From: an uncultured Robinsoniella sp.
GTDB taxonomy: Bacteria > Bacillota > Clostridia > Lachnospirales > Lachnospiraceae
DNA length: 58,667 bases
Reading direction: 5' to 3'
NCBI GenBank assembly: GCA_900540475.1
Contig: UQGG01000044.1
Location: 1 to 58,667, forward strand
Positions within the stretch are counted from its first letter, which is position 1; each line of letters opens with the position of its first letter. A model generated the notes under the pieces. The model had not been told where the DNA came from, searched no databases, and saw only the letters and a list, made by a program, of their open reading frames with translations. Made by a program: the position numbers and the translations under genes. Shown piece by piece: positions 51,389 to 58,667 of the stretch.

Positions 51389-52399
51389 TTAAAATTTACC
51401 AGCCTTAGCAGCTTCCTCAATCGCAACTGCAACCGCAACAGTCATACCAACCATCGGATTGTTACCAGCGCCGATCAGACCCATCATTTCAACATGAGCA
51501 GGTACAGAAGAAGAACCAGCGAACTGAGCATCAGAGTGCATACGTCCCATAGTATCTGTCATACCGTAGGAAGCAGGACCTGCTGCCATGTTATCTGGGT
51601 GAAGTGTACGTCCTGTACCACCGCCTGATGCTACGGAGAAGTATTTCTTACCCTGATCAATACATTCTTTTTTGTAAGTACCAGCTACCGGATGCTGGAA
51701 ACGTGTTGGGTTTGTGGAGTTACCTGTGATAGAAACGTCAACAGCTTCTTTATGCATGATTGCGACACCTTCTGTTACATCGTTTGCACCATAGCAGTTA
51801 ACTTTTGCACGAAGTCCTTCAGAGTATGCTTTACGGAATACTTCTTTAACTTCGCCTTTATGATAGTTCATCTCTGTTTCAACGTATGTAAATCCATTGA
51901 TACGAGCGATGATCTGAGCTGCATCTTTTCCAAGTCCGTTTAAGATAACGCGTAATGGTTTTTTACGAACTTTGTTTGCTTTTTCTGCAATACCGATAGC
52001 GCCTTCAGCTGCTGCAAAAGACTCATGGCCTGCTAAGAATGCAAAACATTCTGTGTCTTCTTCCAGTAACATTTTACCAAGGTTACCATGTCCAAGACCT
52101 ACTTTACGCTGGTCAGCAACGGATCCCGGGATACAGAAAGACTGAAGTCCTTCACCGATTGCTGCAGCTGCATCTGCTGCTCTTCTGCAGTCTTTTTTGA
52201 TTGCAATTGCTGCGCCTACTGTGTAAGCCCATTTTGCATTTTCAAAACAGATTGGCTGAATACCTTCAACCTGATTATATACATCTAAGCCTGCTGCTTT
52301 TGTAACTTCTGCTGCTTCTTCGATAGAGTTAATGCCGTACTCTTTTAAAACAGCCAGAATTTGTTTTTCTCTTCTTTCATATGATTCAAATAAAGCCAT
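51389..52399 (-). CDS. GGGtGRT family protein (3' end supplied by the mobile element)
   Basis: The 336-residue protein has the family-naming motif VASGGGTGRTLHPDNMA. It is one of a conserved clostridial group of unsettled function and is usually encoded with a NifU-like scaffold, as here (17 bp apart). The last codons (IEEAAKAGKF) come from the inserted element and restore the original sequence. The displaced end is at 41997-42037. It is probably an operon with the scaffold gene, so a role in Fe-S or metal handling is plausible. Confidence 0.9.
   Translation of the reverse strand: MALFESYERREKQILAVLKEYGINSIEEAAEVTKAAGLDVYNQVEGIQPICFENAKWAYTVGAAIAIKKDCRRAADAAAAIGEGLQSFCIPGSVADQRKVGLGHGNLGKMLLEEDTECFAFLAGHESFAAAEGAIGIAEKANKVRKKPLRVILNGLGKDAAQIIARINGFTYVETEMNYHKGEVKEVFRKAYSEGLRAKVNCYGANDVTEGVAIMHKEAVDVSITGNSTNPTRFQHPVAGTYKKECIDQGKKYFSVASGGGTGRTLHPDNMAAGPASYGMTDTMGRMHSDAQFAGSSSVPAHVEMMGLIGAGNNPMVGMTVAVAVAIEEAAKAGKF
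51399..51429. other. Proximal att site of the mobile element
   Basis: The core 51399-51423 equals 42007-42031 exactly, and five further bases match after one mismatch. It lies within the coding end of the GGGtGRT gene. Confidence 0.85.
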
Positions 52400-52416
52400 T
52401 CTTTTCCCCTCCTCTA

Positions 52417-53109
52417 TTATTCATGTCTTGGGTCGATGATTTTCACTGCGTCTGCAACTCTACCATACTGACCTTTAGCTTTTTCAAATGCTGTGTTAGC
52501 GTCATCACCTGCTTTGATGAAATCCATCATCTTACCAAAGCTTACGAACTGGTAACCAATGATTTCGTCGTCTGCATCTAAAGCAACACCTGTAACATAG
52601 CCATCTGTCATTTCAAGATAACGAGGACCTTTTGCAAGAGTTCCGTACATAGTACCAACCTGAGATCTTAAGCCTTTACCTAAATCTTCAAGTCCTGCAC
52701 CGATTGGAAGTCCGTCTTCTGAGAAAGCACTCTGAGTTCTTCCGTATACGATCTGTAAGAATAATTCTCTCATTGCTGTATTGATAGCGTCACACACTAA
52801 GTCTGTATTTAAAGCTTCAAGGATTGTTCTTCCTGGTAAAATTTCGGAAGCCATTGCTGCGGAATGAGTCATACCTGAACATCCGATTGTTTCTACTAAT
52901 GCTTCCTGGATAACGCCCTCTTTAACATTCAATGTTAATTTACAGGTTCCCTGCTGAGGTGCACACCAGCCTACACCATGTGTTAAACCGGAAATGTCTT
53001 TAATTTCTTTTGCTTTTACCCATTTTGCTTCTTCTGGGATCGGAGCAGCACCATGAGCCACGCCTTGCGCTACTTTACACATTGTTTCTACTTCATGTGA
53101 ATAAATCAT
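52417..53109 (-). CDS. NifU-like iron-sulfur cluster scaffold protein
   Basis: The 230-residue protein has conserved cysteines in GVGWCAPQQGTCKL and ETIGCSGMTHSA, as in the long NifU/IscU-like scaffolds found beside GGGtGRT proteins. The C-terminal part (170-230) is a family-specific extension. It is the first gene of a two-gene unit with GGGtGRT, 17 bp apart. The true substrate and assembly role are not demonstrated. Confidence 0.85.
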   Translation of the reverse strand: MIYSHEVETMCKVAQGVAHGAAPIPEEAKWVKAKEIKDISGLTHGVGWCAPQQGTCKLTLNVKEGVIQEALVETIGCSGMTHSAAMASEILPGRTILEALNTDLVCDAINTAMRELFLQIVYGRTQSAFSEDGLPIGAGLEDLGKGLRSQVGTMYGTLAKGPRYLEMTDGYVTGVALDADDEIIGYQFVSFGKMMDFIKAGDDANTAFEKAKGQYGRVADAVKIIDPRHE

Positions 53110-53307
53110 TTTAAGACTCCTTTCAAAAATGAATTCTTTGGATATGTACGTGTCTGATATCGTTAGATATTTAACACCATACTTGATATCATTTTCTCAT
53201 AAAACGTCAAAATAGTCTAGTGTTTTTTGTAAAAAAGTGTTGCCTAAAACAGGGAATACGGGAGAATACCCCTTTTATGTCTGAAGTTCCCTGCGCGGCA
53301 TAAAGAA
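53110..53307. other. Upstream region of the NifU-like gene
   Basis: This stretch holds the leader of the NifU-like/GGGtGRT operon. GATATC occurs several times near 53156-53192. I see no clear consensus promoter and no gene. Confidence 0.35.
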
Positions 53308-53332
53308 AGAGAATGGAAATTTCCACCCTCTT
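53308..53332 (-). terminator. Terminator of the MerR gene
   Basis: The minus-strand stem AAGAG-GTGGAAA / TTTCCATTCTCT is followed by TTCTTT. Confidence 0.6.
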
Positions 53333-53409
53333 CTAAACTTTATTTTATACGATAGCCACCAGAACAGCCTGCATACTCAACCAATTACACTCTTTGCCTC
53401 CGGCATACC

Positions 53410-53853
53410 TTAACTGGCAGCTGTCTTCAAGCGTGCAACACACTGGTCATCGCATTCCACATATTTGATCTTTTTAAGGGGTGCCTCAGATCCCAGTTTG
53501 CAAGCCGCATTATAATACTCCACTTTAAAATTAATATGGTCCAGATTGCTTTCCAGCTCCTCTATATGTTTTTCCACTACCCGCTTATGAGCAATCACTA
53601 GCTGCCGCCGTTCTTTCAGGGTTGCATCACCCTTAGCGCACAGAGCAACAAACCGGCGAATGTCTGCGATTGGCATATCCGTTGCTTTCAGGCAGGATAT
53701 AATTGAGATCCAGTCCAGGTCTTTGTCATTGTAAATGCGAACACCTGACTCATTTCTATTGACGGTGGGCAGCAACTGCTCTTTTTCATAATAGCGCAGT
53801 GTAGATGCCGGCAATCCTGTTAATTCTGAAACCTGCTTTATTTTATATTCCAT
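53410..53853 (-). CDS. MerR family transcriptional regulator
   Basis: The 147-residue protein has a MerR head (KIKQVSELTGLPASTLRYYE, then KEQLLPTVNRNESGVRIYND) and a coiled coil (65-125). Cysteines near the end (ECDDQC) might bind a ligand. A perfect 15-bp dyad lies 23 bp upstream of its ATG. It stands alone between terminators, so its target may be elsewhere. Confidence 0.92.
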   Translation of the reverse strand: MEYKIKQVSELTGLPASTLRYYEKEQLLPTVNRNESGVRIYNDKDLDWISIISCLKATDMPIADIRRFVALCAKGDATLKERRQLVIAHKRVVEKHIEELESNLDHINFKVEYYNAACKLGSEAPLKKIKYVECDDQCVARLKTAAS

Positions 53854-53875
53854 AATAAAACCCCCTTATCATATA

Positions 53876-53890
53876 TTAAAGTAACTTTAA
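53876..53890. promoter_or_regulatory. Dyad upstream of the MerR gene
   Basis: TTAAAGT-A-ACTTTAA is a perfect 15-bp dyad at the expected promoter position. It is a candidate autoregulatory site. Confidence 0.6.
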
Positions 53891-53971
53891 CATTTGTCTT
53901 ATATTATAATATGAAACCGGGAGAATTTCAATCTATAAAAAATATATATAAACTGCCTAAAAAATAGCCAT

Positions 53972-54679
53972 TTATGTATCCGACTTCATCACATCACCTT
54001 TCAAATAAGGTTCTGCGATATATTTCATCTTCGGAAAATATTTCTTCATGACATGATCCGGAAAGTATTTATCCAGTCTCATTTCAACTACGTTTTTAGC
54101 GGGCACATTTAACTGCCGTTCTGACATGCGAAGCAGCGCCACACCAGATATGGCAGCCGTTACGACCATAAAGCACACTGCCACTTTGGTTACCATAATC
54201 CCGGCTTTTCTAGGCGCCCGCTCTATCAATCTGGACAAAAACGGATAAACCCACTTCGCCCAGACGATCGCTACCACACCCCAGAAGAGACAGAATATTA
54301 AGTTCACATAGTGTCCAAGGGTAAATGGCAGACCGGAGTAATCCCAAAACGTCACACCCAGTAACACCTGGCAGAAGTAGCCGCAGATAAATTCAAATAT
54401 CCCGCCCAATACATATCCCTTAATAAAAATATTAAAGGTTTTCATTTCTTTTGTACTATGTAAGAAAACAGTAAATAGTGCACATCCCAGTCCCCATACG
54501 GAACTAAATGGCAAGAACAGATTACTGGTTCTGCTGGAAATTTCACCAAATGCAAAATAGCACCAGATGGTTTCCAGAATGCATCCCATAATCCCTCCCA
54601 TCATAAAAATCCAGAATATCTTATATTTATTATACCCTACTGCAAATCTTTCTCTTTTCAAACTTCCCTTTTTGTTCAT
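53972..54679 (-). CDS. DUF1113-type multipass membrane protein (putative ABC transporter permease)
   Basis: The 235-residue membrane protein has about five hydrophobic segments. It shows the family pattern FMMGGIMGCILETIWCYFAF, then FLPFSSVWGLGCALFTVFL and GGIFEFICGYFCQVLLGVTF with WDYSGLPFTLGHYVNL. Databases name the family putative ABC transporter permease, but no ATPase is nearby. The start (MNKKGSLKRERF) is supported by GGAGG-like GGAGGTAAAC. The function is not established. Confidence 0.85.
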   Translation of the reverse strand: MNKKGSLKRERFAVGYNKYKIFWIFMMGGIMGCILETIWCYFAFGEISSRTSNLFLPFSSVWGLGCALFTVFLHSTKEMKTFNIFIKGYVLGGIFEFICGYFCQVLLGVTFWDYSGLPFTLGHYVNLIFCLFWGVVAIVWAKWVYPFLSRLIERAPRKAGIMVTKVAVCFMVVTAAISGVALLRMSERQLNVPAKNVVEMRLDKYFPDHVMKKYFPKMKYIAEPYLKGDVMKSDT

Positions 54680-54851
54680 AGTTTACCTCCATTATTCAAG
54701 CCTGTGGTTCATAAAACCTGAATTTTGAAATAAATTGTTTTTGTTTGTTTCTGTTTCAGGCTTCCGCACTGTGTCAATCGGCGCAGCCATCCTGCTGCAC
54801 CGCAATCCACCGCTTTCCACCAAATAACAGCTTTTGATCGGACTTCATTTT

Positions 54852-55874
54852 TTAATTAAACCCATATAGCCGCTGAAGCAAATGGTAACAGCAAAGCACG
54901 ATCTGCCTTCCCAATCTGCCCGGGAGATTTACACCGATACCAATGGCGCTAAATCGGACCCTACGATACATGCGGCTGTCCAGATTTTTTAAATATCTCC
55001 AAATCTGCTTTAGTTCTTTTCTGCTGTCCGGTGTATCTGTAAGCATAGCCAAAATGGTTGCAATGGCCATTGCCAGCTTCAGATTTGTATACATTGTTTT
55101 GCGCAGCGAACGCTCTTTGATCATGAACCGCTTTTTATGCATGTAGTCAATGAGAATACGGGTAACCCTGTAATGCTGGTCCATTCGTCCAACCATTACG
55201 GACTCCTGAACCGACTGATCGGATCTGCCTATAAAATAACGGTAGAAATTCAGATCCAGATAGCGAATCGTTCGCACAAAAGGCAGCGGATTAAAGACAT
55301 AGATATTATCCACATAAAAAGTATGTTCCGGCAGTACCAATCCGCAGCTCTTCACCAGATCGGTGCGGTAAATCATGGAATGCATCATCAGATAATTGGT
55401 TACCGGTAGACCTCTGGTATCTTTCCAGGTAAAGGTTTTACCCGTTTTCATATATCTGCGGTAATTTATTACCTTTTTCCTCTTTGCTCCCTGTTTTTCA
55501 TATACAAAATTTGAAACGACCAGATCTGCTGTTTCATCGGAATCTATCATTTCTTTCAGTTCTTCCAAAATCTTTTTGAGCGCATCCGTGTTAACCCAGT
55601 CATCACTGTCAACAACTTTCAGATAAATTCCTTTTGCATTGGCTATTCCTGTATTCAGAGCTCCGCCATGCCCCTTATTTTCCTGATGTATCGCACGCAC
55701 TATGTCTGGAAATTCAGATTCATATTTCTGTGCAATGGATAGTGTATGGTCCTTTGAACCGTCGTCAATAATAAGAATTTCCACATCGTCCTTACCAGTC
55801 AGCAAGGTCTTTATGCAATGTTCCATATAGTCCTGTGATTGATAACAAGGTACTATGACAGATAAAATTTTCAT
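54852..55874 (-). CDS. Family 2 glycosyltransferase
   Basis: The 340-residue enzyme has a GT-A nucleotide-sugar domain: SVIVPCYQSQDYMEHCIKTL, IIDDGSKDHT, GALNTGIANAKG and the metal-binding VVDSDDW. The C-terminal third is helical and basic and lacks clear membrane segments. It transfers a sugar to an envelope polymer or lipid. The acceptor is not visible, and no other glycan genes are next to it. Confidence 0.92.
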   Translation of the reverse strand: MKILSVIVPCYQSQDYMEHCIKTLLTGKDDVEILIIDDGSKDHTLSIAQKYESEFPDIVRAIHQENKGHGGALNTGIANAKGIYLKVVDSDDWVNTDALKKILEELKEMIDSDETADLVVSNFVYEKQGAKRKKVINYRRYMKTGKTFTWKDTRGLPVTNYLMMHSMIYRTDLVKSCGLVLPEHTFYVDNIYVFNPLPFVRTIRYLDLNFYRYFIGRSDQSVQESVMVGRMDQHYRVTRILIDYMHKKRFMIKERSLRKTMYTNLKLAMAIATILAMLTDTPDSRKELKQIWRYLKNLDSRMYRRVRFSAIGIGVNLPGRLGRQIVLCCYHLLQRLYGFN

Positions 55875-55959
55875 AGGCTTCTTCCCTTCGTATAAATTAG
55901 CTTTCGTTTTTATTACACTCTACCAGACAAATATCAAGAATTTATCAACTAATTGTAAG

Positions 55960-57141
55960 CTACTCTTTTGTGTTTATCGTAATCCTGGAACCGTATTCAA
56001 CACTTACTCTGACTTGCTTATCATTTCCGTGATCCCTGGTATAGTTATCACCATAGCTTTCTCCGTTAATGCTGACGTCTCCATCATCTGAGTCCAGATA
56101 AAAATCAAATTCATCTTTGGGTTCGACCAGCGAAAGAGTAACATCACCATAATCGTTCTTGATATTAGTATCTGACGTGTTCAGACTATCTATACTGCAT
56201 TTTCCGTTTTCCTGGCGAATATTATTTTTTACTGCCGTAATATCATTTCCATCTACTTTTCCATATTCATTTTCTATATTCAGACTATTTGTCTTTATGT
56301 TTCTCAGGTCGAAATCACCATACTCTCCATTAATAGTCAACAGATCCATTCTTTTGTGTTTTGTATTTCCTTCCATATTACGCAGATCAACGGAACCATT
56401 GCTGTTGGCTATTTTCACCTCATCGGCTTTCATCTGGTCAATCTTGATATTGCCATAATCAGTTTTTATTTCCACATTCTTAGAAGTAATATTTTTTAAT
56501 GTCATATCACTGGAACTGGTATCATTGTCAATCTGCAGCTCCGGAACAACACAATTTTCCATTTCCAGATTACCATAATCCAGATCCAGATTAAGTTCAT
56601 CCATCTTTACATTGGTAATACTGGTATTTCCGCTGTCCCCTTCTATGATCAGTTTCTTAATGTCCGCCTGATTCAGACTCAGTTCCCCATAATCTGCACG
56701 TACTTTCAGCTGATCAAGTTCAATGTCTTTTGGCAGAACCAGTTTTATATAATCCTGCTTTTTCTGGTTATAGAAATTACCAATGCCTATAAGGCTGATG
56801 CCATTTCGCTGGATATTCTTCAGGTTGAAGCTGACCTTCCCGTTCTCTGTTTTATATTCCGGTATGACAAACACATCGTCATAACCATATTCCAGCCGAA
56901 AAGTATCGCCCTCTTCTATATAGATATTGCCATATCCCGCACTTATTTCTAAATTTTTTATATCTTTTAAATTTTTCGTTTCTTCAATAAATTTTCCCTG
57001 ATCATTTGCAGTATAGATTCCTTTCGACGTCAGTGTCAAACCCAGGCTGCCTCCCATTGCAAGCCCGGTTACCATTACGATGCCTCCTGCCAGTGTCAGG
57101 CATCCTGCTGTGATCAGCAAAACCTTCTGATACTTTTTCAT
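55960..57141 (-). CDS. DUF4097 beta-repeat protein (adhesin-like)
   Basis: The 393-residue protein has an N-terminal membrane segment (1-32). A long stack of beta repeats follows, with NxxxDYGxxxI patterns (SAGYGNIYIEEG, KTDYGNIKIDQM, ENEYGKVDGND), as in DUF4097/YvlB proteins. It overlaps the DUF1700 gene by 4 bp. With a PadR regulator and DUF1700 protein it forms a standard envelope-stress-like cassette. The exact role is unknown. Confidence 0.88.
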   Translation of the reverse strand: MKKYQKVLLITAGCLTLAGGIVMVTGLAMGGSLGLTLTSKGIYTANDQGKFIEETKNLKDIKNLEISAGYGNIYIEEGDTFRLEYGYDDVFVIPEYKTENGKVSFNLKNIQRNGISLIGIGNFYNQKKQDYIKLVLPKDIELDQLKVRADYGELSLNQADIKKLIIEGDSGNTSITNVKMDELNLDLDYGNLEMENCVVPELQIDNDTSSSDMTLKNITSKNVEIKTDYGNIKIDQMKADEVKIANSNGSVDLRNMEGNTKHKRMDLLTINGEYGDFDLRNIKTNSLNIENEYGKVDGNDITAVKNNIRQENGKCSIDSLNTSDTNIKNDYGDVTLSLVEPKDEFDFYLDSDDGDVSINGESYGDNYTRDHGNDKQVRVSVEYGSRITINTKE

Positions 57142-57722
57142 GACCTTTTCCTCCTCTTTAAAATGTTTCTGAACATTTTACCAATTCCTTTTACCATACG
57201 CCTGCCGATTGCGATAATCCCAAATCCCACATAAATACCGATTCCCACTGCTGCCATTCCAAGACCCAGCAATGCAATACCCGTTGCTGTCTGGGAAAAT
57301 AAAAGGTAGATACCGCAAAAGGCAGTAACAATACCTCCAGCCAGTGCACATAGATCGATCAAAATCGCAGATCCTACCAGTACCACTACAACCAGGAGCA
57401 TAGAAGCAAATAAAGCAACAAGTGCAAATGCCATCGGAAGGGCAATCGGGGCAGCGCAGATTCCCAAAACAATAATCCAGAGTGTACTGAATCCTTTTCT
57501 TACGGAATGTACTTCTTCTTCCATCCGCTTAATTGCAGCATCCGTAATAATCTGATATGCCACCTCCCGGGGCGTTCCCAGTTCCTGAATAATTTCCTGC
57601 TCCTTTTCCGGTCCGGCATCTTCAAAATATTCAGTATAATAATCCATTGCTGTATCAAATTCTTCCTTTGGCAGCTTCCGAAGTTCACGCGCCAAAGTCC
57701 GTAAATATTCATTCTTGCCCAT
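57138..57722 (-). CDS. DUF1700 membrane protein
   Basis: The 194-residue protein starts with the DUF1700 cytoplasmic part (YLRTLARELRKLPKEEFDTA, then YYTEYFEDAGPEKEQEIIQE LG). Two or three hydrophobic stretches follow (about 82-105, 105-150, 150-175). GGGAGG gives the start. It is coupled to PadR (14-bp overlap) and DUF4097 (4-bp overlap). Family members are thought to relay or anchor regulation at the membrane. Confidence 0.9.
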   Translation of the reverse strand: MGKNEYLRTLARELRKLPKEEFDTAMDYYTEYFEDAGPEKEQEIIQELGTPREVAYQIITDAAIKRMEEEVHSVRKGFSTLWIIVLGICAAPIALPMAFALVALFASMLLVVVVLVGSAILIDLCALAGGIVTAFCGIYLLFSQTATGIALLGLGMAAVGIGIYVGFGIIAIGRRMVKGIGKMFRNILKRRKRS

Positions 57723-58035
57723 TTTTTGTTCCTCCCAAAATGATCTCTTCTATTCCTGTCCGATAAGTAATCCATTCATCCACAAAATGTTGATATTGTT
57801 TCTTTCCTTCAGGAGTCAAATAATAATATTTTCTGTTTCTCCCCTGGAATGGCTGGTCATAAGTACCCAGATATCCGTTATTCTGCAGCCTTCTCAATAC
57901 CGGGTAAAGGGTAGATTCCTTTAAGTCCGTCACCTTTTTCATTTCCTGGGAAATAGAGTATCCATACGTATCTCCCTTTGCAATAATCGCCAGAACAATT
58001 GCATCTGTAAGTGAAGCTCCCAATTGATACGTCAT
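57709..58035 (-). CDS. PadR family transcriptional regulator
   Basis: The 108-residue PadR protein has a winged helix (ASLTDAIVLAIIAKGDTYGY, SISQEMKKVTDLKESTLYPV, LRRLQNNGYL) and a short C-terminal helix. The start at 58035 follows GGAGG; ten further codons upstream have no support. It heads the PadR-DUF1700-DUF4097 operon. A near-perfect 27-bp dyad over its promoter is the probable autoregulatory operator. Confidence 0.93.
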   Translation of the reverse strand: MTYQLGASLTDAIVLAIIAKGDTYGYSISQEMKKVTDLKESTLYPVLRRLQNNGYLGTYDQPFQGRNRKYYYLTPEGKKQYQHFVDEWITYRTGIEEIILGGTKNGQE

Positions 58036-58088
58036 CTTATCGCCTCCTCTCTTTTTGTAAAACAAGTATTCTTAATACCTTTCGTTTG

Positions 58089-58122
58089 AGTATATTATAT
58101 GACGTATAATATACTTTGTCAA
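58089..58122 (-). promoter_or_regulatory. PadR operon promoter with 27-bp dyad operator
   Basis: Minus-strand TTGACA (58122-58117), 17 bp, TATAAT (58099-58094). Arms AGTATATTATA (58089-58099) and TATAATATACT (58105-58115) are exact inverted repeats around TGACG and cover the -10 box and spacer. PadR proteins bind long dyads of this kind. Confidence 0.8.
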
Positions 58123-58495
58123 CACATATAATTATTTTTTTTATATAATATATTATACTATATAGAATTATAAAATATATTATATTTCTCACGGACTCTT
58201 CCGGCTCAAACGAAATGTGCCGTTCATAATAAAAAGGCTCCGCCAACCGCAGCAAATCCGAGCTGCTGGTTTTGACGAAACCTTTGTTTTTTAATATTTA
58301 CTTTTTATAAATGCTTCCTATAATGGTACTACAATTTACTGGTTACAGATATATTACGAGCAATTCAAGTCTTTACTTAGCAAGAACATAGTGACTCCAT
58401 GAGCTTACAAAACACTATTTGGGTTTCGCTGAATAAGTTTTACGCCAATCACGTTCATCATGCCACAACCCCCAGGGTTCCAACATGCTGAGAAA
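58123..58495. other. AT-rich to mixed non-coding stretch
   Basis: Long runs of TATA lie at 58130-58190. A loose GCTGCGG..CAGCAGC-type pairing lies near 58230-58270. I see no gene. Confidence 0.4.
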
Positions 58496-58545
58496 ACCAG
58501 CTTTGTGGCAATAGCCTGAATCTCGGAAAGATGGGCGTGGGAAAC
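58496..58545. repeat. Dispersed repeat, copy 2
   Basis: This matches 22662-22711 over 50 bp (core TGTGGCAATAGCCTGAATCT). It lies at the end of the window in non-coding DNA. The 73-codon frame over it on the minus strand looks like a repeat artefact. Confidence 0.7.
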
Positions 58546-58667
58546 TGGTATGGGCGGAGGAAGCGTAGAGCAGAGCTGAGTATTTACTTACCTTTTCGGA
58601 GTGTTTTTTGGCGGATAGTATTCGACTGGCTCCCATCGGATACTAAGCGGGCAGTGAGCTGCGAAAT

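Larger units (their letters stand above)
42007..51429. mobile_element. Integrative mobilizable element (about 9.4 kb) in the GGGtGRT gene
   Basis: The element is bounded by the 25-bp exact repeat (42007-42031 and 51399-51423). It carries, from the right end: tyrosine integrase, XRE regulator, excisionase-like gene, RepA-type ATPase, oriT-like region, MobC, relaxase, MobB-like gene, a small divergent gene, and an XRE-SIR2-HEPN-DUF2971 operon at the far end. No type IV secretion genes are present, so it would need a helper to move. The element supplies a new 3' end so the target gene stays intact. The cargo looks more AT-rich than the mob genes. Confidence 0.9.

Noticed and set aside
51389..52399. 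GGGtGRT gene as a truncated pseudogene because of the insertion
   Set aside because: The element restores the same last residues and a stop codon, so the protein is full length.
58415..58636. 73-codon minus-strand frame at the right end
   Set aside because: It spans the dispersed repeat, has no ribosome site and no credible protein pattern.

Overview
The window is a low-GC Firmicutes chromosome segment, most likely from a Lachnospiraceae-type Clostridium. Supporting this are the strong AGGAGG ribosome sites, consensus TTGACA/TATAAT promoters, an ATP-dependent PEP carboxykinase, the GGGtGRT/NifU-like gene pair, a DUF6472 gene, a BceRS-BceAB-like resistance module, and two promoters that resemble sporulation promoters. 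No rRNA gene, complete tRNA or CRISPR array was seen.

Layout. 1-3.6 kb: an edge-truncated gene, a yxlEFG-like ABC export operon with its own winged-helix regulator, a broken acetyltransferase gene, and the 3' end of a tRNA-Pro-like gene that marks an old integration site. 3.7-10.1 kb: small enzymes (DJ-1/PfpI, VOC, GNAT, SnoaL-like) and a secreted pair, a leucine-rich-repeat protein and a subtilase with an extra C-terminal domain. 10.3-16.4 kb: branched-chain amino-acid genes leuCD, ilvC and ilvN, with a divergent LysR regulator that is translationally coupled to a cell-wall-repeat serine hydrolase. 16.5-26.4 kb: a CBS protein, a SPOR amidase, small genes, ybjQ, pckA with a divergent LysR gene, a membrane MutS-like ATPase with a membrane MerR regulator, and a cupin. 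26.4-31.4 kb: a two-component system plus MacB/Bce-type ABC transporter. 31.5-40.8 kb: a candidate small RNA, a helicase-associated-domain protein, a proline-rich PPxPP protein with a neighbour that shares its promoter type, a WYL regulator with an Fe-S reductase, and a carbohydrate locus (AraC regulator, beta-helix protein, GPH symporter).

42.0-51.4 kb is an integrative mobilizable element of about 9.4 kb. It sits in the 3' end of the GGGtGRT gene, is flanked by a 25-bp exact repeat (31 bp with one mismatch), and carries a replacement gene end. It encodes an integrase, an excisionase-like protein, a regulator, a RepA-type ATPase, MobC, a relaxase and a MobB-like protein read in another frame, plus a palindrome-rich putative oriT. 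Its cargo is one AT-rich operon: XRE repressor, SIR2-family NADase-like protein, HEPN-like protein and DUF2971 protein. This has the form of an anti-phage or anti-plasmid system and is the best candidate here for an undescribed system.

51.4-58.7 kb returns to chromosome: GGGtGRT and its NifU-like partner, a MerR regulator, a DUF1113 membrane protein, a family 2 glycosyltransferase, and a PadR-DUF1700-DUF4097 operon with a near-perfect 27-bp dyad over its promoter. Two intergenic loci (19.5 and 31.5 kb) share a 57-bp RNA-like block with a compensatory stem change, a good sign of a small RNA family.
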